Below, one piece after another: positions 7,109 to 16,108 of a DNA stretch of 64,000 nt. Position numbers and translations under genes: made by a program. The notes under the pieces are model-generated. The model saw only the letters and a list, made by a program, of their open reading frames with translations. It searched no databases and was not told the origin of the DNA. Source of the stretch: Clostridium celatum DSM 1785 (lineage in GTDB: Bacteria; Bacillota; Clostridia; Clostridiales; Clostridiaceae). The stretch lies in NCBI RefSeq assembly GCF_000320405.1, contig NZ_KB291650.1:62001-126000 (forward strand). Reading direction: 5' to 3'. Within the stretch, counting starts at the first letter, position 1. Every line of letters begins with the position of its first letter.

Positions 7109-9418
7109 TTGGTCGTGAGAAAACATATGAATGATAGAATAGCTTTAGAAAGAGAAATTCTTAACCAAAAGCGTAAGGATATATTAAGAGAAGTAGAAGA
7201 AAAAAGAAAATATCAAGATGAAATAGAAATGAAGCTTAAAATGCTTACTAAAGAATCTAAGGGAAATTATAATCAAGAAAAAGAAAATACAGAAAAAATA
7301 TATAATTTATTAAAAAAGGAAATAGAAAATTATGAAGAAGCATTAAGGGAACCTTATTTTGGAAGGGTTGATTTTAGTGAAAAGTTTGGAAATGAAGAAA
7401 ATATATACATAGGCAAAAAAGGAATATCATCTAGTGTAGATGGGGAAGAAATAGTTGTTGATTGGAGAGCTCCAGTTGCAGATCTTTATTATAGTGGAAC
7501 TGGTGGAGAAGCATATTATAGGGCACCTATGGGCGTTATAGAAGGAGAATTAAACTTAAAAAGAAAATTTCTTTATAATAATAATGACTTAGAAAAAATA
7601 TTTGATGAAAGCACAAATAAAATTATTATTAATGATGCAGAAGGTTCAGAATTAGTTGATGAATTTTTAAAAATAAACCTTGAGGAAAGTAGAGGTAAAA
7701 AGCTTAAAGAAGTTGTTGCAACTATTCAAAAAGAGCAAAATGATATTATAAGGTGGCCTAAAAATTTACCAATTATAGTTCAAGGTTCTGCTGGATCAGG
7801 GAAAACAACCATTGCATTGCATAGATTGGCGTATTTATTATATAGATATAGAGAATCAATGGATGGAAAAGATATACTTGTATTAGCACCAAATAAGTTA
7901 TTTTTAGATTATATTTCAGAAATACTACCGACATTAGGTTCTAATGATGTTAAGCAGACTACTTTTCAAGAATTAGTAATAAAAGAACTAAAATTAAAAG
8001 GAAAAATAAGAAGTAAGGATGATAAGTTAAAGGAACTAATAGAACTTGAAGATAATAAAGATAAAAAAAATATAGTTAATGCATCTAGGGTAAAAGGTAA
8101 TTTAATATTTAAAACTATAATAGATAGATATATAACCTTGCTTGAAGGAAGTTCTTTAGAAATAAATGATATAGAAATTGCAAACTATATACTATTTTCC
8201 AAAAGAGAAATAATGAGGTTATATTTAAAAGACTTACAAAGTTATCCAATAAATAAACGTAAAGACGAAATAAAGAGATATTTAAGTTTAAAAGTAAAAG
8301 AAAAAGTTGAAAGTTTAGTTATCCAAATAGATAGAGAATGGGAGTTAAAAATTAAAGAGATAAAAAAGAATTTAGAAGATGGAGAAGAAAGAAGACATAA
8401 ATTAATAGAAGTTTATAATGAAAGAGATAATCTTAAGGAATATATAAGACATGATGCTAAAAAGGTAATGAATGAATACTTTAAAAATTGGAGAGGAATA
8501 ACCTGTAATGATATATATATGAATTTGTTTAAGGACGAACAAGTTTTTGAAATTGCAACAGGTAATAGAATACCAAAATCTTTAGCAGAATATATAAAGG
8601 CTGAAGCAATATCAAATAATGAAAAAGGTATAATTGATGAAGATGATTTACCGGTATTGTTTTATATTCATATGATATTAGAAGGAATAGATGAGAAATC
8701 TAAATATAAACATATTGTAGTAGATGAAGCTCAAGATTATAGTCCTTTCCAAATATATTTAATAAATAAACTATCAAAAGGAAATTCTTTAACTTTAGTT
8801 GGAGATTTAGCACAAGGTATTTATCATTATAAAGGGATTAGAACATGGGAAGATATAACTGAAGGCGTTTTTGATGGAAAAGCTACCTTTATATCTTTAA
8901 GTCAAAGCTATAGATCAACTGTAGAAATAATAGATTTTGCAAAAGGTGCGTTAGAGGCACAAGGATTAGGATTAAAGACTGCAAAACCAGTTTTAAGACA
9001 TGGTGATAAACCTAAAATTAAAAAAACAGCATCAAGAAGAGAATCTATTAGAATTATGGAAGAAATAATAGATAAATTAAAGGATCAAGGAAAGCATAGT
9101 ATCGCAATCATAACAAAAACTTATGCTGAAGGTAAGGTGTTAGAAAGAGAATTTAAAAAGCATACTAATATAGAATTTACCTTAATAAAAGGAAATGAAA
9201 AGCATGGACCTTTAACAGATGTTATTATAATACCTTCATACTTAACAAAGGGATTAGAGTTTGATGGAACAATAATTTACAACCCTACAGAAAAAAATTA
9301 TCCAGATAACCTTTTGAATCAAAGGTTACTTTATGTTGCACTTACTAGAGCACTTCATAATGAGTATATAGTTGCAGAAGAGGAACTTTCAAAGAATATT
9401 ATAAATCGTATATTATAG
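7109..9418 (+). CDS. helD: HelD-like UvrD-family DNA helicase / RNA polymerase-recycling ATPase
   Basis: 769 residues. There is an N-terminal coiled coil (about 1-75, Lys/Glu-rich) typical of HelD. Superfamily 1 helicase motifs follow: Walker A GSAGSGKTT (226-234), Walker B VVDEAQD, motif III-like LVGDLAQ, SYRST, TKGLEFD and YVALTRA. HelD proteins enter RNA polymerase channels and release stalled enzyme using ATP. The start is uncertain: TTG 7109, GTG 7115 (AGGA seven bases upstream, better placed) and ATG 7127 are all in frame. It is a single gene followed by a terminator. Confidence 0.88.
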   Translation: MVVRKHMNDRIALEREILNQKRKDILREVEEKRKYQDEIEMKLKMLTKESKGNYNQEKENTEKIYNLLKKEIENYEEALREPYFGRVDFSEKFGNEENIYIGKKGISSSVDGEEIVVDWRAPVADLYYSGTGGEAYYRAPMGVIEGELNLKRKFLYNNNDLEKIFDESTNKIIINDAEGSELVDEFLKINLEESRGKKLKEVVATIQKEQNDIIRWPKNLPIIVQGSAGSGKTTIALHRLAYLLYRYRESMDGKDILVLAPNKLFLDYISEILPTLGSNDVKQTTFQELVIKELKLKGKIRSKDDKLKELIELEDNKDKKNIVNASRVKGNLIFKTIIDRYITLLEGSSLEINDIEIANYILFSKREIMRLYLKDLQSYPINKRKDEIKRYLSLKVKEKVESLVIQIDREWELKIKEIKKNLEDGEERRHKLIEVYNERDNLKEYIRHDAKKVMNEYFKNWRGITCNDIYMNLFKDEQVFEIATGNRIPKSLAEYIKAEAISNNEKGIIDEDDLPVLFYIHMILEGIDEKSKYKHIVVDEAQDYSPFQIYLINKLSKGNSLTLVGDLAQGIYHYKGIRTWEDITEGVFDGKATFISLSQSYRSTVEIIDFAKGALEAQGLGLKTAKPVLRHGDKPKIKKTASRRESIRIMEEIIDKLKDQGKHSIAIITKTYAEGKVLEREFKKHTNIEFTLIKGNEKHGPLTDVIIIPSYLTKGLEFDGTIIYNPTEKNYPDNLLNQRLLYVALTRALHNEYIVAEEELSKNIINRIL

Positions 9419-9454
9419 ATATATTTAATTGAAAATAAAATAATTTTTAATAGA

Positions 9455-9492
9455 AAAATACTAGTAAACTTTAAGTTTTACTAGTATTTTTG
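9455..9492 (+). terminator. Terminator after helD
   Basis: A perfect stem AAAATACTAGTAAAC with its complement and a short loop ends in a T run. The rest of the 348-base gap to the next gene is AT-rich with no ORF that I can support. Confidence 0.8.
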
Positions 9493-9766
9493 TGTGAATT
9501 TTAACTAATTTACTTGTATTTTTATTTCAATACTGTACATAATGATTATAAAAATATATTTTTAAATAAAATATTAAGTTGTAATTATAATGGGTGAAAA
9601 TTATTTAATATAATCTATATAGAGTGTAAATTGAGAGGAAATTTAAGGAATATGTAAATAAAAATATACAAAAAATTAATTTGTAAGATTATACTATATA
9701 GGCTAAAATATCATAGTAATGACTGGAGGATTAATTTCGTAATAACAACTAAATAGGAGGAAATCA

Positions 9767-10756
9767 ATGGACTATATATTTTTAATCATAGGATTTTTTC
9801 TATTAATTAAAGGGGCAGATATTTTTGTATCAGGAGCAGCAGCTATTTCTAAAAAACTTGGTATTCCATCTGTTATAGTTGGATTAACTATAGTATCTTT
9901 AGGAACAAGTGCACCAGAATTAGCTGTAAGTGTAATATCGTCTATTCAAGGAAGCAATGATATTGCAGTAGGGAATGTATTAGGATCTAATATATTTAAT
10001 ACTCTTATGGTGCTAGGTGTTACAATAATAATTATGCCGTTAATTATTAAAAAAGAGACAATAAAAAAAGATTTTATTATTAATATTTTAATAACTATTT
10101 TATTTTTAATTTTAACCTTTAATGGAATTCTTTTTGGTGGACAAAACTATATATCAAGGCTAGATGGAATAATACTTTTAATTATATGTGTAACATATAT
10201 AGGATTTTTAGTATGGAGTGTTAAAAAAGGTAATGTTATTAAAGTAGATAAATTAGATGAGGAAATTTCAGTTGAGGTAGTACTTAGTGAAGATATAAAT
10301 ATAGGGAAGAGTATATTAAAAATTATTATTGGTATAGCTGGTATTGTTATTGGGGGAAATATTGTTGTTGATTCAGCATCAACAATAGCTACAGCATGGG
10401 GAATGAGTGAGAAGTTAGTAGGTCTTACTATAGTAGCTATGGGAACGTCTTTACCTGAATTAGTAACTTCAGCTGTTGCTGCATTAAAGGGTGAAGAAGA
10501 TATGGCACTTGGGAATATTTTAGGTTCAAATATATTTAATATATTATTAATAATAGGTATTTCTTCGGTAATTAGTCCTATATTAGTATCATCAACATTA
10601 ATAGTTGATTTTGTTTTCTTAATTGTAGTAACTTTATTTATAGGAATTGTAGTATTCTTTAATAAAGATGAGGAAAAAAGATTAGGTAGAATTCATGGAA
10701 TAATATTTGTTTTATTATATGCTTCTTATATAATGTACATAATATTTAGAAATTAA
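9767..10756 (+). CDS. Calcium/sodium antiporter, CaCA family (YrbG-like)
   Basis: 329 residues, about ten membrane helices in two homologous halves. Each half carries the alpha-repeat signature: SLGTSAPELAVS near residue 45 and AMGTSLPELVTS near 225, each followed by a GNxxGSNIFN block (AVGNVLGSNIFN and ALGNILGSNIFN). These acidic and polar residues form the ion sites in Na+/Ca2+ exchangers. The protein probably exports Ca2+ or a related cation in exchange for Na+ or H+. The ribosome site TAGGAGGA precedes the ATG. Confidence 0.93.
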   Translation: MDYIFLIIGFFLLIKGADIFVSGAAAISKKLGIPSVIVGLTIVSLGTSAPELAVSVISSIQGSNDIAVGNVLGSNIFNTLMVLGVTIIIMPLIIKKETIKKDFIINILITILFLILTFNGILFGGQNYISRLDGIILLIICVTYIGFLVWSVKKGNVIKVDKLDEEISVEVVLSEDINIGKSILKIIIGIAGIVIGGNIVVDSASTIATAWGMSEKLVGLTIVAMGTSLPELVTSAVAALKGEEDMALGNILGSNIFNILLIIGISSVISPILVSSTLIVDFVFLIVVTLFIGIVVFFNKDEEKRLGRIHGIIFVLLYASYIMYIIFRN

Positions 10757-10757
10757 A

Positions 10758-10803
10758 GTGCTAAAAGCGAATTGAATAAAATTCGCTTTTGGCATTTTTT
10801 TTG
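10758..10803 (+). terminator. Terminator after the CaCA antiporter
   Basis: The stem TGCTAAAAGCGAATT pairs with AATTCGCTTTTGGCA and is followed by eight T. Confidence 0.85.
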
Positions 10804-10918
10804 TATTTTATATTTTGTATATCAATAAAAATTATAGAGATATAAAAACAGTTATGAAATAAAGATAAGAAGTATACAAAAACTTATAAAAAAAGTTTTT
10901 AACAATTTATAAAATGTA

Positions 10919-10947
10919 TTGAAATAATATTTAATAAGGAATATAAT
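10919..10947 (+). promoter_or_regulatory. Sigma-A-type promoter for the membrane protein at 10968
   Basis: TTGAAA (10919-10924) and TATAAT (10942-10947) are separated by 17 bases, just upstream of the ribosome site. Confidence 0.7.
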
Positions 10948-10967
10948 ATCACCATGGAGGGATGAAA

Positions 10968-12650
10968 ATGAATTTACAAAGTAGTTTTAAGCAATATTTT
11001 AAATGGTTAATAGGAAGTTATTTATTAGTCTTTATATTACTTGCATTTAATAGTAAATTAATATTAGATTTTTCTTTAAGTGCATTAGTATTAGTAGCAC
11101 CTTTTGTTTTATGTACAGTTGCATATGGTGCAATAAAGCTAAATAAAAAATATATAGGAGTAGGTATAGGAGTTGGAGCATTATATGTAGTTGCAAGTAT
11201 AGCATTAAGTCCTATATTTATGGCAAAAACTCATAGAGATTTAATTGGAGATGTAAAAGAGGTAGAATTTTCAAATCAAGTAGAACATATGGATTTGAAA
11301 CAGCTTCCAATAATAGATAAAGATTTAGCATATAAACTTGCAGATAAGAAGTTAGGGGAAATACCTAGCCTAGGAAGTCAGGTTACTATAGGTGATTTAT
11401 CGTTACAAAGTGTTAATGGACAACTTTATTATGTAGGTCCATTAGAACATTCATCATTCTTTAAATGGTTTACTAATAGAGAAGGTACAAAGGGATACAT
11501 TAAAGTAAGTGCTACAAATCAAAATGATGTACAATTAGTTACTGAATTAAATGGACAAGAAATACATTTAAAATATATTCCATCAGCGTATCTTTTTAGT
11601 GATTTAGACAGACATGCATATTTAAAGGATATGAAAGCTGGACATACAGATTATACTTTTGAATTAGATGATGAGGGAAATCCTTATTGGGTAATTACAA
11701 GATATGATAATGCCATTGGAATAGTAGAAAGTAAAGCTATAGGAACAGAAATAATAAATGCTCAAACTGGTGAAACTAATATTTATGATATAGAAAATAC
11801 TCCAGAATGGGTCGATAGAATTCAACCATCAAATTATATAAATAATTATTTAAATAAATGGGGTGAATTAGTACATGGTATACTAAATTTCAGTGATAAA
11901 GATAAATTAAAGCCAACTCAAGGAATGAATATAATATTTAATGATGATACATGTTATTATTATACAGGAATAACATCTGTAGGTAATGATGAAGGGCTAG
12001 TTGGATTTATGATAACTAACACTAGAACTGGAGAAACTACTATGTATAAGACTTCAGGGGCTACAGAAATTGCAAGTATGCAATCTGCACAGGGTAAAGT
12101 CCAACAATATGGATATACTGCTACTTTCCCATATTTAATAAATATTCAATCAGAGCCAACATACTTTATGACATTAAAGGATTCTAATGGACTTGTTAAG
12201 CAATATGCAATGGTTAATGTTAAAAATTATAATACAGTAGCTGTTGGTGATACGCTTCAAGCAACACTAAATAGATATTTAGAAGCATTAACTAATACTA
12301 ATATTTCTTTAGAGGGAAGTAATAGTGAAGAAGCATTAGAAGGTGAAGTTGAAAGAATTGGACTTGTTGTTAAAGAAGGATCTAGTATTTATGATATAAA
12401 ACTTAAGGGAGAAGATAGTTTATTTTCAGTTTCAACTGAAACATCAAGAGAAGTAGCTTTAACTAGAATGGGAGATAAAGTTTCACTTAAGTTTATAAGA
12501 GTTGGAGATGGAAATTATATTATAACTAATTCTTTTGAAAATTTAACTTTAAACGAAGGTATAAAAAATAATACTAATGATGCAAATGCAACAAATGAAA
12601 ACACAGATAACACAACTGACAATAGTAATGAAGTAAATCCACAACAATAA
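10968..12650 (+). CDS. Large membrane-anchored protein of unknown function
   Basis: 560 residues. Three hydrophobic helices lie in about 1-85 (the second and third almost adjacent), followed by a long soluble region probably outside the cell, and an Asn/Thr-rich low-complexity tail (about 535-560). I do not recognise a named family. The soluble part includes short repeated beta-rich units with a TGET turn (NAQTGETNIY and NTRTGETTMY), reminiscent of PepSY-like units, but this is only a resemblance. The second in-frame ATG was chosen because TGGAGG lies seven bases before it; the first at 10962 is too close. It has its own promoter and no operon partner. Confidence 0.75.
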   Translation: MNLQSSFKQYFKWLIGSYLLVFILLAFNSKLILDFSLSALVLVAPFVLCTVAYGAIKLNKKYIGVGIGVGALYVVASIALSPIFMAKTHRDLIGDVKEVEFSNQVEHMDLKQLPIIDKDLAYKLADKKLGEIPSLGSQVTIGDLSLQSVNGQLYYVGPLEHSSFFKWFTNREGTKGYIKVSATNQNDVQLVTELNGQEIHLKYIPSAYLFSDLDRHAYLKDMKAGHTDYTFELDDEGNPYWVITRYDNAIGIVESKAIGTEIINAQTGETNIYDIENTPEWVDRIQPSNYINNYLNKWGELVHGILNFSDKDKLKPTQGMNIIFNDDTCYYYTGITSVGNDEGLVGFMITNTRTGETTMYKTSGATEIASMQSAQGKVQQYGYTATFPYLINIQSEPTYFMTLKDSNGLVKQYAMVNVKNYNTVAVGDTLQATLNRYLEALTNTNISLEGSNSEEALEGEVERIGLVVKEGSSIYDIKLKGEDSLFSVSTETSREVALTRMGDKVSLKFIRVGDGNYIITNSFENLTLNEGIKNNTNDANATNENTDNTTDNSNEVNPQQ

Positions 12651-12738
12651 GTGGAATTCAAAATTAAAATTTGAGAAATTTAAGTTACACAACGTGTACA
12701 TCTTTGACACAAGAAAAAGATATTGCATATATATAAAT

Positions 12739-12770
12739 AAAAAAACTATCAGGGAATCTGATAGTTTTTT
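12739..12770. terminator. Bidirectional terminator shared with the Nudix gene end
   Basis: The symmetric stem AAAAAACTATCAG with its complement serves the plus-strand membrane protein gene and the minus-strand Nudix gene. The Nudix stop codon (12749-12751) lies inside the stem. Confidence 0.85.
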
Positions 12771-13378
12771 GCTTTTAAAACTGATATAAAATTATATAAA
12801 ATTCTTGCTGTTAATCCCCAAATAACATATCCGTCATAATTATAAAAAAGAACTTCATAAGAGCCTGTATTAAATTTATATTGTTTCTTATTAGGAATTA
12901 AGTCATAAGGAAAATCATTATGTGGTATCATATTTATGCTATTAGTAAAGGCTAAGGGTTCTGTTTTTAAAAGATAATCTAAAGGAACTAAAAATATTTT
13001 TTCTACCTCTTCAGCATTGGTATTAATACTGGCAATGTTATTTAATTCAATTAAAAATGGATGGATTAAAATATTAAAAGGTGAAATGAAAATATCAAGT
13101 GAAGATATAACATTTATATTACTTTCATTTATACCTAATTCTTCAGAAGTTTCTCTAATGGCTGTAACTATAGGGGTTTCATCGTTTTCAATTTTTCCGC
13201 CGGGAAAACAAATTTCATTTGGTTGATATCTTAAAGTTTTAGATCTAACCTCAAAGAGTATAAAAATATTATTGTCTTTTTGTACTAAAGGTATAGTAAC
13301 AGAAGCACGCTTGTAGTTTTCCCAACCATTGATATAAGAAGTATAGTTTTTAAAAATAGAATTTATATTATCAATCAT
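12749..13378 (-). CDS. CoA pyrophosphatase, Nudix family (NudL/YeaB-like)
   Basis: 209 residues. The Nudix box begins GGKIENDE and ends RETSEELGI, with the full Gx5Ex7REUxEExGU pattern. Just before it is the UPF0035 motif of CoA hydrolases (RSKTLRYQPNEICFPGG form). Enzymes with both motifs cleave CoA or acyl-CoA to phosphopantetheine and 3',5'-ADP with Mg2+ or Mn2+. The gene is monocistronic, and its last codons overlap the terminator hairpin. Confidence 0.9.
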   Translation of the reverse strand: MIDNINSIFKNYTSYINGWENYKRASVTIPLVQKDNNIFILFEVRSKTLRYQPNEICFPGGKIENDETPIVTAIRETSEELGINESNINVISSLDIFISPFNILIHPFLIELNNIASINTNAEEVEKIFLVPLDYLLKTEPLAFTNSINMIPHNDFPYDLIPNKKQYKFNTGSYEVLFYNYDGYVIWGLTARILYNFISVLKAKNYQIP

Positions 13379-13485
13379 AAAATCACCTAAAATAATATAT
13401 TAAGAATTTTTAAATTTATTCTGTTAATGTTTGTTAATTATATTATATTGTATATAATTAATAAATATAATTCAAGGAGAGTGTA

Positions 13486-13995
13486 ATGAATAAAATTTGG
13501 TTAGTAGAAGATATAAAATTAGTTATCGATGAAATTGGTAGTAAGTGGAATTATCCATGTAATATAAAGGTTGAAATATCGAAACGAGCAAAAAAAAGAA
13601 TGGGAGCATTTTTCTTTAAAAACAATAATGGAAAAATAGAGCCTATTAAATTTGTATTTGCCCAGGATTTGGTGAGTGGAGCTTATGAAGAAAGTATAGT
13701 TAAAGAAGTAATAATACATGAATATTTACATTATTATTGTGATACAACAACTAATAAAAGCAATGGGCATAATAAATTTTTTAAGGAGTGTTGTATAAAA
13801 AGTAATATATCAGATAGTACAAAATTTAAATATTATAATAATAAAGAAAATGCTTTAAAAAAGTATAGATATAAAATATTTTGTAGCAAATGTAATAGGT
13901 TAGTTTGTGTACATGCAAGAAGAGATGCAGCTGAAAATAAAATAAAAAAATATATATCAAGCTGTTGCAAAGAAAGACTTTATTTGGTAGATTAA
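13486..13995 (+). CDS. SprT-like zinc metalloprotein
   Basis: 169 residues. The zinc motif HEYLH (His78, Glu79, His82) plus a GHNKFF segment (His95) give the HExxH...H arrangement of SprT-like proteases. A C-terminal zinc ribbon has CSKC and a CC pair near residues 134-161. SprT family members include DNA-protein crosslink proteases, but bacterial SprT is little studied. The ATG follows AAGGAGAG. It is divergent from the Nudix gene. Confidence 0.85.
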   Translation: MNKIWLVEDIKLVIDEIGSKWNYPCNIKVEISKRAKKRMGAFFFKNNNGKIEPIKFVFAQDLVSGAYEESIVKEVIIHEYLHYYCDTTTNKSNGHNKFFKECCIKSNISDSTKFKYYNNKENALKKYRYKIFCSKCNRLVCVHARRDAAENKIKKYISSCCKERLYLVD

Positions 13996-14111
13996 ATTGG
14001 TTAGATTAATGTTTTATAGCTATTTTTAGTTATTTATATATTTATACACACCTATAGATTAACAAATTTTATTATAGTATAATATCATTAAAAACAAAGG
14101 AGAATAGAAAT

Positions 14112-14387
14112 ATGACTAATGAAAGAGAAGAATTAATTGAAAAAGATGAAGTTGAAATAATGACTTTCTTAGATGAAGAAGGGAATAAGGTAGAATTTGA
14201 AGCTATTGCTAGAATTTATTTAGAAAAACAAGAATATCTATTATTAGCACCTGCTCATGATGAAGAATCAGAAGATATATATGTATTTAGAGTTGATGAA
14301 GTAGATGGTAAGCAAGAATTAAATTTAGTTGAAGATGATAAAGAGTTTATTGCTGTAAAGAAAGAGTATAATAAATTAAAATATTAA
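14112..14387 (+). CDS. DUF1292 (UPF0473) acidic protein
   Basis: 91 residues, strongly acidic. The [16 protein letters not shown] opening and the YLLLAPA segment are typical of DUF1292 proteins, which in Firmicutes usually lie near the yrrK/mnmA region. Function unknown. An AAAGGAGA site precedes the ATG. The next gene starts 14 bases later, so the two form an operon. Confidence 0.88.
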   Translation: MTNEREELIEKDEVEIMTFLDEEGNKVEFEAIARIYLEKQEYLLLAPAHDEESEDIYVFRVDEVDGKQELNLVEDDKEFIAVKKEYNKLKY

Positions 14388-14401
14388 GGAGATAAATAAG
14401 A

Positions 14402-14800
14402 GTGCAAGAGAGCAAAATAGTAAATATATTAAATAATAATGATTTAGGGGATGTTGAAGTATTAAAAAAAGGTAAAGATTTTACTTTAGTTAACTTTTAC
14501 TTTGATTTTGATAAAGATGTTTTAGATGCAGCAAAAGCATTTGCAAATGAAGAAAGTAATGAAGAGGAATTTTCAAGTAAATGGCTTAATGAATATTACT
14601 TTACTTATCTTTATGATTTTGCTAATGATGAAGTTTTAGATATTATAGAAGAAATAATAGATGAAACTGAATTAGAAGGAGAAATAATGGCAATTCAAAT
14701 GACTGAAAAAACAAAAGATTATGTTCAGTTTATGGCATTATTTTCAGAAGAAAATAGTGATGTTGTTATAGAGGATGTAGTTAGAGAATTCCTTTCATAA
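14402..14800 (+). CDS. Hypothetical acidic protein (132 aa)
   Basis: The GTG start is preceded by AAGGAGAT and follows DUF1292 closely. The protein is acidic (many Glu and Asp), without membrane segments or Cys, and looks like a small alpha/beta soluble domain. I do not recognise the family. The operon with DUF1292 is the only context. Confidence 0.7.
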   Translation: MQESKIVNILNNNDLGDVEVLKKGKDFTLVNFYFDFDKDVLDAAKAFANEESNEEEFSSKWLNEYYFTYLYDFANDEVLDIIEEIIDETELEGEIMAIQMTEKTKDYVQFMALFSEENSDVVIEDVVREFLS

Positions 14801-14892
14801 GATTAAAATTAATATTAATATATAAAATTTATTGACTTGAAAATATAAGAAGATTATTTATATAAAAAACAGAAAAAAGATTAAAATTACCA

Positions 14893-14920
14893 TTGAATTT
14901 ATAGATAAATTTGATATAAT
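14893..14920 (+). promoter_or_regulatory. Promoter of 6S RNA
   Basis: TTGAAT (14893-14898) and TATAAT (14915-14920) with a 16-base spacer end about ten bases before the RNA 5' end. Confidence 0.75.
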
Positions 14921-14930
14921 TAAATTATAG

Positions 14931-15105
14931 AAATCCTGAGATGTGCGTTAAGCTTATAATGTTCAACCTACATTATAATTACGGGATTTGCAACATATTT
15001 GTGGATGTCGGGCTTCCAATATGCAGAAGATGGCAGAAGCAAGTTGCGCAGAACCCACCTGCGAGCTGCAGGTGTGAATATTTAAGCACCGGCATGTTGG
15101 GATAT
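14931..15105 (+). ncRNA. ssrS: 6S RNA (SsrS)
   Basis: The sequence begins AAATCCTGAGATGTGCG and ends CCGGCATGTTGGGAT, which pair as a terminal stem and closely match the ends of known 6S RNAs (CUGAGAUGUUCGC ... GGCAUCUCGGAGA in Escherichia coli). A CACCTGCGAGCTGCAGGTG hairpin lies in the 3' half. There is no ORF, a strong sigma-A promoter precedes it and a terminator follows. 6S RNA mimics an open promoter and holds sigma-A RNA polymerase in stationary phase. Exact ends are inferred from pairing and may be off by a few bases. Confidence 0.9.
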
Positions 15106-15117
15106 TAATTAGAAATA

Positions 15118-15145
15118 AACACCTCAATATTGAGGTGTTTTTTCT
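15118..15145. terminator. Bidirectional terminator between 6S RNA and the Spo0E-like gene
   Basis: The stem ACACCTCAATATTGAGGTGT has T tails on both strands and sits between the converging genes. Confidence 0.85.
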
Positions 15146-15354
15146 TATGCAGCTTTTGATTTTGAAAGATGTACTTTTTTCTTATGTCTTTTCTTATAAC
15201 GTTTATATATTAGTTTTTGATAATTACTAATATGCTTGTCTAAAATTTGAGATAATGAAATAACTATGGAATTTCTGGGTGATAAAAATTTAAGTAATAG
15301 ATTTAAAGTAATTTTTTGTAAAATTATCTTTCTTTTAAGACTGCTTTTATTCAC
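15145..15354 (-). CDS. Spo0E-like aspartyl-phosphate phosphatase family protein
   Basis: 69 residues. The segment VISLSQILDKHISNY matches the Spo0E signature (SQxLDxxIxxY), which lies between the two helices of this family; Spo0E proteins dephosphorylate Spo0A~P and delay sporulation. It is longer than usual at both ends, and the tail KRYKKRHKKKVHLSK is strongly basic. The GTG start has AAAGGAGGT upstream. Function is inferred from the short motif. Confidence 0.7.
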   Translation of the reverse strand: MNKSSLKRKIILQKITLNLLLKFLSPRNSIVISLSQILDKHISNYQKLIYKRYKKRHKKKVHLSKSKAA

Positions 15355-15546
15355 AAAATGACCTCCTTTGTAGAAAAATTAGAATTATATAGAATATTAT
15401 ACCTTATTTGGAATAAAGGTAAAATATTAATCGGTAAACAAAAAATACAAGTGATGACAGTATAAAATGTTATAGTATGTCGATAGATAAATATAATTTT
15501 TAAAAGTAAAAAATAAATTCCGTAAGCTTATAAAAATAAAAAAACA

Positions 15547-15553
15547 TGACGAA
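15547..15553. promoter_or_regulatory. Candidate Spo0A box upstream of the Spo0E-like gene
   Basis: TGACGAA fits the 0A-box consensus TGNCGAA and lies about 190 bases upstream of the Spo0E-like GTG. A seven-base match is weak evidence on its own. Confidence 0.25.
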
Positions 15554-15622
15554 AAAAATAAATTTGTGAAATAATAAATAATAAAGTTGATATTAATAAG
15601 AAATAAATGTAAAATAATCATA

Positions 15623-15863
15623 AGTGAGATTCTAAAGTGTAATTTAGCAAATCGAACTTAACTAAAACTCCGAGTTTTAACTGATACTATAAATCGATGA
15701 ATTAGCTAGTGAAACTTACCTATTTGGTAATTTGGATAGTTGAAGTTGTTTCATAGTGAGATTCTAAATTTTAATTTACTAATATAGAATTTAACTAAAC
15801 TTTAACTTTAGTTAGTGGAAATTTATACAGTGTACAATTTGAAACTAAGAAAAAGTGTTTCAT
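15623..15863 (+). repeat. Tandem diverged repeat with conserved hairpin in the 15355-15900 gap
   Basis: Two units start with AGTGAGATTCTAAA (15623 and 15755, spaced 132 bases) and both end with a GTTTCAT word (about 15754 and 15863). Each unit has TTAACTAAA followed by a hairpin: TAAAACT/AGTTTTA in the first, AACTAAA/TTTAGTT in the second, so the stem is kept while its bases differ. No ORF is convincing in the 545-base gap. It may encode paired small RNAs or a leader for the downstream DUF896-hprK genes. Confidence 0.55.
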
Positions 15864-15900
15864 TATAAATTCAATTATTGTTTACGAAAGGATGAAAATT

Positions 15901-16095
15901 ATGGATTATACAAATGCACCAATAGATGATGTAATAAAAAGAATAAATGAATTATATAAAAAGAGTAAAGAAGAAGGCTTAAATGAGCAAGAAAAAGAAG
16001 AACAACAAATTCTAAGAAGAAGATACATAGATAATGTAAAAGCAAACTTTAAAGTACAATTAGCGGGTGTTGAACTTAAGAATAGAAAAAATTAG
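15901..16095 (+). CDS. DUF896 (UPF0291, YnzC-like) protein
   Basis: 64 residues with the DUF896 core INELYKKSKEEGLNEQEK and a helical RRRYIDNVKANF end. The ATG at 15901 was preferred to 15892 because AAAGGA lies eight bases before it and family members start near this point. Function unknown; the Bacillus homologue YnzC is a small helical hairpin linked to SOS genes. hprK starts 13 bases downstream. Confidence 0.88.
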   Translation: MDYTNAPIDDVIKRINELYKKSKEEGLNEQEKEEQQILRRRYIDNVKANFKVQLAGVELKNRKN

Positions 16096-16108
16096 AGGGT
16101 GATTAATA

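Noticed and set aside
14931-15105. Considered SRP RNA, tmRNA or RNase P RNA instead of 6S RNA
   Set aside because: The GGAA-tetraloop and conserved cores of those RNAs are absent, while both ends pair as the 6S terminal stem.
15427-15621. Minus-strand ORF of 64 codons rich in Phe, Tyr and Ile
   Set aside because: It has no ribosome site and its composition is what random AT-rich DNA gives; it lies in the gap upstream of the Spo0E-like gene.
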